Assembly (NCBI GenBank): GCA_022747635.1
Contig: JAKTNV010000002.1
Coordinates: 106,577,369-106,641,368 of the forward strand
Source: Hetaerina americana
Lineage: Eukaryota; Arthropoda; Insecta; Odonata; Calopterygidae
Direction: 5' to 3'
DNA: 64,000 nucleotides
The position numbers and the translations under genes were made by a program. Shown here piece by piece: positions 62,367 through 64,000 of this stretch; positions within the stretch are counted from its first letter, which is position 1, and every line of letters starts with the position of its first letter. The notes under the pieces are model-generated. The model was given only the letters and a program-made list of their open reading frames with translations, searched no databases and was not told the DNA's origin.

Positions 62367-62660
62367 TTTCACGGGTCTGGCGCGAGCACTCGCCTCCTCC
62401 TCGTCTTCAGCCTCCTCAACCTCCACCGCCGTCCCCGCCCCGCCAACCGCCGCGCCCCACCAACCCCCGCCCCCGGCCACCTCCTCCCCCTCCGCCCCCA
62501 TGATCCCCCCGGCGCTCATCTCCGCCTCCCCCAATAATACCCCGCCGCCCCCGGGGCCGCCGCCGCCGCCCACCACGGCGCCGCCGCAGCCTCCGACGGC
62601 CTCCACGGCCCGCTCCGCATCCCCACTGCCGGCGTTCGCGGAGGCGGACAAGTTCATCAG
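62367..62660 (+). CDS. Candidate internal exon, Pro/Ala/Ser-rich protein segment
   Basis: Bounded on the left by a long pyrimidine tract plus cag and on the right by atcag/gtagga, a good donor. The frame (codons starting at 62368) is open throughout. It gives about 97 residues: an Ala/Ser-rich start, Pro-rich runs (PPPPGPPPPPTTAPP), then ARSASPLPAFAEADKFI. The exon ends after two bases of a codon. Low-complexity Pro/Ala/Ser segments of this kind are common in insect transcription and RNA-binding factors, but I do not recognise the gene. An in-frame ATG at 62500 could be a start instead. The minus strand is also open (Gly-rich), so coding on the opposite strand cannot be excluded. Confidence 0.4.
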
Positions 62661-63189
62661 GTAGGAGGTCCAAAGACGCGGACTCCGCCTCTCTCGTGTG
62701 TGTTTTTGGTGTCCTCTCTCTCTCTTCAACCTCCCCTCTGCCCTCTTGTCGCTCGGCTGATTGTGCTTTGTTTTGAGACTATTTGTTCCTTCGTTTTGTT
62801 TTGATTTTCTTCCACTCCTCCCTTGCACCGTTCACTTCATAGTACCTTTTCAGCTCGGTGGTCTTCCCCGCTTAAATTCCTTGGGATCGCTTTCTTAAGG
62901 GGTGAGCGCAGGCTGGGTTAAAGATTTAACGAAGCGTGTGCAGATTCATTTGCAACTTACATATGAACTGGGAGTTCCTTTCAACTGCTGACTCATAGTT
63001 AGAGGGCTGACTTTCGTCAGTTCATTCTAAATGTTTTTAATGACATTTTAATACACAATTAAAACTTAATGCACTAAAAACATATTCTCTCTGTTTTCAA
63101 AGAATAATGCCATTCAATGAACATGGAAATTCCGAGTAGTAGTAGTGGTTATCAGGGGAGGCGACCGACAGCTAAGATTATTTGCTTCA
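62661..63189. other. Probable intron start, no feature seen
   Basis: If the exon to the left is real, this is the beginning of its downstream intron. CT-rich to about 62830, then AT-rich. Confidence 0.3.
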
Positions 63190-63443
63190 TTAGGGATCGA
63201 TGGGAAAGGAAGGGGGGAGAGAAACCCAGCGTCGGAATTAGCCTACCCTTGTCGAAAGGCGTCAAGGGGTCCGCAGTTTAACGTCCCATCCGACGGACGT
63301 CGTACTCACTCTAAGTGCTCTCCTCAAAGCACCTCAAGTAGGGATTGGGATACCACTGAAAAATATCTGCCGCCTCCGGGATTCTAACTCGGGCCCTCTG
63401 GGTGGGAAGCCTGCACGTTAGCCACCGCACCATCCCGCTCCCC
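63190..63443 (-). repeat. tRNA-derived SINE, family II, copy 3
   Basis: Read on the minus strand, the head gggatggtgcggtggctaac starts at the right end, with a gagttagaatccc B box near 63385. The body carries cgtcggatgggacgttaaac and ggaccccttgacgcc, then the gacgctgggtttctc segment shared with the copy at 11525. The cggatgggacgttaaac block looks like the conserved central part of the family. Ends are approximate. Confidence 0.8.
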
Positions 63444-64000
63444 TTGGGATTTTCAGAATTACTGTGGACGATCTCTCAATTGTGCTTCAATTAATGTGCA
63501 TTTTATGGCACATGTTGTATGTCCTGTTAAAGACTAAATCATTGGCAAGAGGTTTTTTTGTGTATTTTAATACAAATCTTGAAAACTTAAAAAGCTCGCT
63601 TTTGGCGTGCTGGAAATTTAATAAGTTTGGGTTTCATTGAAGTGTCCAATCGAGTCGAGTATAACCGTCCACTCATAAGTAGATTGCCCACTTTTCACCT
63701 TTCTCTGCGTTTCCATTTATCCGGTGGAAGACCACCCTTCGGCAGTTTCATATTTACACCTGACTCTACACTGGCTACCCAAAATAACACCGCTTTACTG
63801 TTTTTGTTGCACTGTTTTATTTTCCTACTTTTGTACACTATCGTACGCAGCTCTGTGTTGTGTGTTTCATCTTCTTCTTCCTCTGGATGTTTCTTCATGT
63901 TGGGTGTCGTTAGCCAAGTTCTTTTTCGTTTTCATTTCTCTTATGGAAACTTTCAAGAGCTTTTATGTGATTTTTATGCTTTGAATGTTTAGCGTTCTGA
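63444..64000. other. No feature seen
   Basis: T-rich sequence with short open frames, running off the end of the window. Confidence 0.4.

Noticed and set aside
62055..62828. 257-codon minus-strand frame, Gly/Glu/Arg-rich
   Set aside because: It mirrors the C/T-rich + strand, and the splice signals favour the + strand. Kept only as an alternative to the Pro-rich exon.
1..64000. CRISPR array, bacterial operon, rRNA or a new multi-gene defence system
   Set aside because: No spaced direct repeats, no clustered genes and no rRNA-like sequence; the composition and repeats are those of an animal nuclear genome.

Overview
The window looks like nuclear DNA from an arthropod, most likely an insect with a large, repeat-rich genome. 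It is AT-rich overall with scattered GC- and pyrimidine-rich islands. Coding potential is almost absent, and tRNA-derived SINEs, a mariner-family DNA transposon and decayed non-LTR retrotransposons recur. Nothing bacterial is visible: no operons, no runs of genes, no CRISPR array. The species cannot be named from the sequence. No complete cellular gene was found. The best candidate for host coding sequence is one Pro/Ala/Ser-rich exon at 62367-62660 (+), flanked by a strong acceptor and a donor. The rest reads as intron or intergenic DNA.

Layout. 1-7.3 kb: a CT-rich island, a SINE (family I) with a 9-bp target duplication, a near-perfect 33-bp-arm palindrome (1551-1619), then mostly featureless DNA. 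7.3-12.4 kb: a lone tRNA-like SINE (IV), GC-rich islands, SINE III (-), SINE II (-) and a second SINE I with its own 9-bp target duplication. 12.4-21.7 kb: plain AT-rich DNA apart from a GC-rich island at 16.1-16.7 kb. 21.7-24.1 kb: two decayed pieces of an endonuclease/reverse-transcriptase LINE. 25.3-31.2 kb: two almost identical, internally deleted mariners with perfect 33-bp terminal inverted repeats (TIRs) and TA target duplications, with a third SINE I between them. The second mariner abuts a decayed CR1/L2-like LINE 3' end (31.2-31.8 kb). 33-34.7 kb: a GC-rich island. 35.3-35.65 kb: another LINE 3' end. 40-45.4 kb: several strongly pyrimidine-rich, CpG-rich islands and a 95-bp retroelement insertion with a 9-bp target duplication (43.2 kb). 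47.1-47.3 kb: an inverted copy of the same element, with a 12-bp target duplication and a hammerhead-ribozyme-like core. 48-56 kb: a SINE II fragment, islands and a 71-bp (AT)n microsatellite. 56.8 kb: a cluster of TTCnnGAA sites. 62.3-63.4 kb: the candidate exon and a third SINE II.

How the parts relate. SINEs I-IV carry RNA polymerase III B-box-like heads and would depend on LINE machinery for movement; the LINE pieces here are all defective. The two mariners keep the TIRs and the N-terminal DNA-binding half of the transposase but have lost the catalytic core. They can have moved only with transposase supplied by a full-length relative. Their near identity shows that the family moved recently. 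The most interesting signals are the twin deletion-derivative mariners, the inverted Penelope-like insertion with a possible ribozyme motif, and the long palindrome.
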